Shown piece after piece: positions 30,220 through 32,718 of a DNA stretch of 32,718 nucleotides. Made by a program: the position numbers and the translations under genes. The stretch's first letter is position 1, and each line of letters starts with the position of its first letter. Under the pieces are notes generated by a model that was given only the letters and a program-made list of their open reading frames with translations, had not been told where the DNA came from and did no database searches. The DNA lies in NCBI RefSeq assembly GCF_004349235.1, contig NZ_SMKY01000079.1:1-32718 (forward strand), written 5' to 3'. Source of the stretch: Actinomadura darangshiensis. GTDB lineage: Bacteria > Actinomycetota > Actinomycetes > Streptosporangiales > Streptosporangiaceae.

Positions 30220-31197
30220 ATGCGGAGCACGGGTACGGGTCTCGGACTGTCCATCGCATCGCACAGCGGCCTGCCGCCGGCGGCGATGGGCGAGCTGGCC
30301 CGCGACGCCGAGGACGCCGGATTCACGGCCGCCTTCGTCGCCGAGGGCAACGGCGACGCCCTGACGCTGTGCCACGCGCTGATCGCGGCGACGGACTCGA
30401 TCGCCGTGGGCACCGCCATCGCCAATGCCGCGCTGCGCCCGCCCGTGCTGACCGCCAAGACCGCCGTGCTCCTGGACGACGCCTCAGGCGGCCGCTTCCG
30501 GCTCGGCCTGGGCGTCGCCAACGCGGCCAAGAACGCGCAGTCCGGCCTGCCCGCGCTTCCACCGCTCCGGCTGGCCGAGGAGTACGTGGCGGTGGTCCGC
30601 GCCGTCCTGGCGGGCGGGCCCGGTTTCAGCGGTGAGATCTTCCGTACCGGCCACGTGCCGCTCGACCGTCCGCCGCACCGCCCCGACCTGCCCGTCCACC
30701 TGGCCGCGCTGGGCCCGCGCATGCTGCGGCTGGCGGGCCGCGTGGCCGACGGCGTGATCCTCAACCTGATCTCACCGGACCAGGCCGCCGAGTCCGTGGC
30801 CGCCGTCCGCCGGTCCGCCGCGGAAGCCGGCCGGGACCCGGCGGACGTCGAGATCGCCTGCGTCGTCCACATCGGCCTGGCCGACGACCCCGGGGCGGCG
30901 GCCCGGGCGGCGCGCGCCATCGTCCCCCGCTATGCCCTGCATCCCGCGGCGCCGAGCCTGTTCGGCGACCCGCTGACCGCCGTCCGGAACCGTCTCCGCG
31001 AGGGTGACCGGGCCGGCGCCGCCCGGCAGGTGCCGCAGCACGTCGCGGACGGGTTCGTGGCGCACGGCGACCCCGCCGCGTGCCATGCCCGGATCGAGGA
31101 GTACCGCAAGGCGGGCGTGGACCTGCCTGTCCTGTACCCGATTCCGGTCGACGGGGTGTGGCCGTACGCGGATGTGATCGGCCGGCTGGCCGCGTAG
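30220..31197 (+). CDS. LLM class flavin/F420-dependent oxidoreductase (luciferase-like)
   Basis: The 325-residue protein has the bacterial luciferase-like TIM barrel: G-F-T-A-A-F-V-A-E-G-N near residues 34-44, V-G-T-A-I-A-N-A, L-D-D-A-S-G-G-R-F-R-L-G-L-G-V-A and P-V-H-L-A-A-L-G-P-R-M-L-R-L-A-G-R-V-A-D-G-V. Members oxidise, reduce or monooxygenate substrates with FMN or coenzyme F420; the latter is common in actinomycetes. Cofactor choice is not certain from sequence. ATG 30220 is preceded by GAAGAGGGGCGG. It is a single-gene unit under operator C and probably performs a redox step of the liv/VOC pathway. Confidence 0.88.
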   Translation: MRSTGTGLGLSIASHSGLPPAAMGELARDAEDAGFTAAFVAEGNGDALTLCHALIAATDSIAVGTAIANAALRPPVLTAKTAVLLDDASGGRFRLGLGVANAAKNAQSGLPALPPLRLAEEYVAVVRAVLAGGPGFSGEIFRTGHVPLDRPPHRPDLPVHLAALGPRMLRLAGRVADGVILNLISPDQAAESVAAVRRSAAEAGRDPADVEIACVVHIGLADDPGAAARAARAIVPRYALHPAAPSLFGDPLTAVRNRLREGDRAGAARQVPQHVADGFVAHGDPAACHARIEEYRKAGVDLPVLYPIPVDGVWPYADVIGRLAA

Positions 31198-31206
31198 CGT
31201 GCCCCC

Positions 31207-31222
31207 CCGCGTCGTTTCGCGG
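31207..31222. terminator. Small hairpin between convergent genes
   Basis: CCGCG and CGCGG flank the six-base loop TCGTTT in the 26-base gap between the converging LLM and AraC genes. It could serve both directions, but the stem is only five base pairs. Confidence 0.35.
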
Positions 31223-31223
31223 A

Positions 31224-32237
31224 TCAGGGGCGGGTTCGACGGCGGTAGCCGCCCGGCGTGTGTCCCGTCCAGCGTTTGAACGCCTGGACGAACGCCGACG
31301 TGGTCGCATATCCGAGTTGGCGGGCGGTCGCATCGATGGACATTCCAGGGGAGTCCAGGTCGCGCATCGCGCGTACCATCCGCACCTCGGCGTCGAGTGC
31401 GCGGAACGATGTGCCCTCCGCGGTGAGCGCACGCCGCACCGTGCGCGGCGACATTCGGAGTTCCTCCGCCACCTTAGGAAGCGGCGGCGGTGGTCCGGTC
31501 GCCTGTTCCAGAACCGCCCGGACCCGCCCGGCGGCGCCCACATGGGCATGCCGCCTCTTGAGCAGGTCCGCGCAATGGCCGTGCAGTTGGGGGACGACGA
31601 CGGTGTTCGCCTGCGGCATCGGCTGCGCGAGCACGGAATTGTCGTAGGTCACCCGGTCAACCGGCCGCGAGAACTCCGCAGGCGTTCCGAACAGCCGCTC
31701 GTAGCGGTGCGCATGCCGGGGACGCGGCTGCGACAGTTCGACTCTGCGCGCCGGGGTCTTGACCCCCAAGGGTGCACTGAACGCGTGCAACGTGGCGCAC
31801 GCGTGATCCACCAGGTAGGCGTGAAGCTCCGTGGGGAAGCCGTCCAGCGCGAACTCGATGGTCGTCACCGAAGACCCGCGCCGCACCCGCGCCCGTGGAA
31901 TGCCGTAGCACAGGTCCTGATATCGGGCCGCGGCCGCCAGCGCGTCCCCTGCCGAACCGCTGCACAACAGCAGCAGGCCGGGCATCCCCACCGCGTCCGG
32001 TCGGCATCGCCCACCGGCCTGCAGACCCAGGTCGTGCACCGCCGGCAGCGCCGCCTGCACGTTCGCGATCATCCGCAGTTCCGCCACACCGGGGATCTCC
32101 GCGATCGGGTCCGCGAAATGCGCGGCCGTCAATGACGTTCCGCGCAGCGCGACCTCGTCCTCCACGCCATGGGCACGCGCGAGCTCCAGCAGATCACGCG
32201 CACTCGCGGCACTTCGAGGAACGGACGGGTCACGCAC
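31224..32237 (-). CDS. AraC family transcriptional regulator with PF12625-type N-terminal domain
   Basis: The 337-residue protein has an N-terminal ligand/dimerisation region of the AraC arabinose-binding-like type (Y-Q-D-L-C-Y-G-I-P, A-L-D-G-F-P-T-E-L-H-A-Y-L-V, R-Y-E-R-L-F-G-T-P-A-E-F). Two helix-turn-helix motifs follow at the C-terminus (L-R-M-S-P-R-T-V-R-R-A-L, then L-G-Y-A-T-T-S-A-F-V-Q-A-F-K-R-W-T-G-H-T-P-G-G-Y-R). Regulators of this layout often activate an adjacent divergent enzyme gene. Here that is the medium-chain reductase starting at 32333. GTG 32237 has no obvious ribosome site, so the transcript may be leaderless. Confidence 0.9.
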   Translation of the reverse strand: MRDPSVPRSAASARDLLELARAHGVEDEVALRGTSLTAAHFADPIAEIPGVAELRMIANVQAALPAVHDLGLQAGGRCRPDAVGMPGLLLLCSGSAGDALAAAARYQDLCYGIPRARVRRGSSVTTIEFALDGFPTELHAYLVDHACATLHAFSAPLGVKTPARRVELSQPRPRHAHRYERLFGTPAEFSRPVDRVTYDNSVLAQPMPQANTVVVPQLHGHCADLLKRRHAHVGAAGRVRAVLEQATGPPPPLPKVAEELRMSPRTVRRALTAEGTSFRALDAEVRMVRAMRDLDSPGMSIDATARQLGYATTSAFVQAFKRWTGHTPGGYRRRTRP

Positions 32238-32332
32238 ACTGAGAGCCTAAACGCCCCGTGGCCGAAATTCGACACGAGCGGTCCGCAACGAGGCTGTGGG
32301 GCCGGCGCGGGCCGCGAATACCGTCCACAGTC

Positions 32333-32718
32333 ATGACGACCATTGCGACAAACCACTGCTTCCGGCTCCGCAAGCGTCCGGTTGGGCGCGTCACCGACAC
32401 GGACCTGGAACTCGTCGAAGAGACCATTCCGTCACTCGAAGCCGGCGAGGCCCTACTGCGCACGCTCTACCTCAGCATCGACCCGTTCAACCGAGTGTGC
32501 ATGGACGAGAAGCCCAGCTACACCGAGCCGGTTCCGCTCGACGGCGTCATGAGAGGAGTCGGCATCGGCCAGGTCGTCGAATCACGCCGTTCCGACATGG
32601 CGGCAGGCGACCTCGTCCTGGGTTACACGGGATGGCAGGAATACGCGGTCGCGAGCGGACCGGGCGAGTTCAGCCCATGGACGGTGCTCCCGTCCCCGCC
32701 CCCGGCACCGATCCCCGC
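32333..32718 (+). CDS. NADP-dependent medium-chain oxidoreductase (CurA/2-alkenal reductase-like), truncated by window end
   Basis: The ATG opens 128 codons running off the window. Visible are the N-terminal catalytic-domain motifs L-R-T-L-Y-L-S-I-D-P-F-N-R, M-R-G-V-G-I-G-Q-V-V-E-S and L-V-L-G-Y-T-G-W-Q-E-Y-A-V. These match zinc-free MDR enzymes that reduce alkenals or curcumin-like enones with NADPH; the nucleotide-binding half lies outside. It is divergent from the AraC regulator across a 95-base gap in which I see no clear operator, and it has no strong ribosome binding site. Confidence 0.85.
   Translation, partial: MTTIATNHCFRLRKRPVGRVTDTDLELVEETIPSLEAGEALLRTLYLSIDPFNRVCMDEKPSYTEPVPLDGVMRGVGIGQVVESRRSDMAAGDLVLGYTGWQEYAVASGPGEFSPWTVLPSPPPAPIP

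Overview
This window is very GC-rich DNA with frequent GTG and TTG starts, tight stop/start overlaps (ATGA, GTGA, TTGA), a leaderless-looking promoter, an F420/flavin LLM oxidoreductase and many IclR/GntR/AraC regulators. This points to a soil actinomycete; an Actinomadura-like genus is my guess, not something the sequence proves. The content is chromosomal accessory catabolism. I see no IS element, tRNA, rRNA, CRISPR array or phage gene. Every kilobase is accounted for and no gene-free gap exceeds 300 bases.

Region 1 (1-6094, + strand) looks like one operon. It holds the tail of a DppD-type ATPase, DppF, a RidA/YjgF protein, an N-acyl-D-amino-acid deacylase, an IclR regulator, an amidohydrolase and a PLP D-serine dehydratase/D-threonine aldolase. 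Together they make a coherent scheme for importing D-residue peptides or N-acyl-D-amino acids, releasing the D-amino acid and deaminating it, with RidA clearing the reactive enamine. A 31-codon ORF before ridA looks like a decayed duplicate of its start.

Region 2 (6095-11520) holds a secreted sialidase-like gene broken by a single frameshift, a strong hairpin after it, an unknown six-helix membrane protein, and a convergent 882-residue single-pass protein. That protein joins an unknown cytoplasmic domain to an extracellular LivK-type ligand-binding domain; it is the best candidate for an undescribed sensor.

Region 3 (11521-14498, - strand) is an operon of adenosine deaminase, a HutC-type GntR regulator, a GNAT acetyltransferase and a DinB/DUF664 protein. 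It diverges from region 4 across an intergenic region with two tandem operator-like palindromes.

Region 4 (14691-18460, + strand) is an aromatic-acid operon: Rieske dioxygenase alpha and beta subunits, a 101-residue orphan, a BphB-like dihydrodiol dehydrogenase and a class II aldolase-fold decarboxylase candidate. No ferredoxin, reductase or obvious ring-cleavage enzyme is present.

Region 5 (18444-31197) has two leftward operons and two rightward single genes. The first leftward operon is livK-H-M-G-F, an SDR, an alpha/beta hydrolase and a cupin. The second is a VOC protein, a 365-residue unknown, a UGSC-like Cys-rich protein and an SDR. A DUF3237 gene, an IclR regulator and an LLM oxidoreductase run rightward. 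Three promoter regions share a 15-bp site CAGAA-N5-TTCTG (one mismatch in one copy), overlapping predicted -10 elements at two of them. This suggests a single regulon, most simply governed by the IclR encoded at 29325. The window ends with an AraC regulator divergent from a truncated medium-chain reductase.
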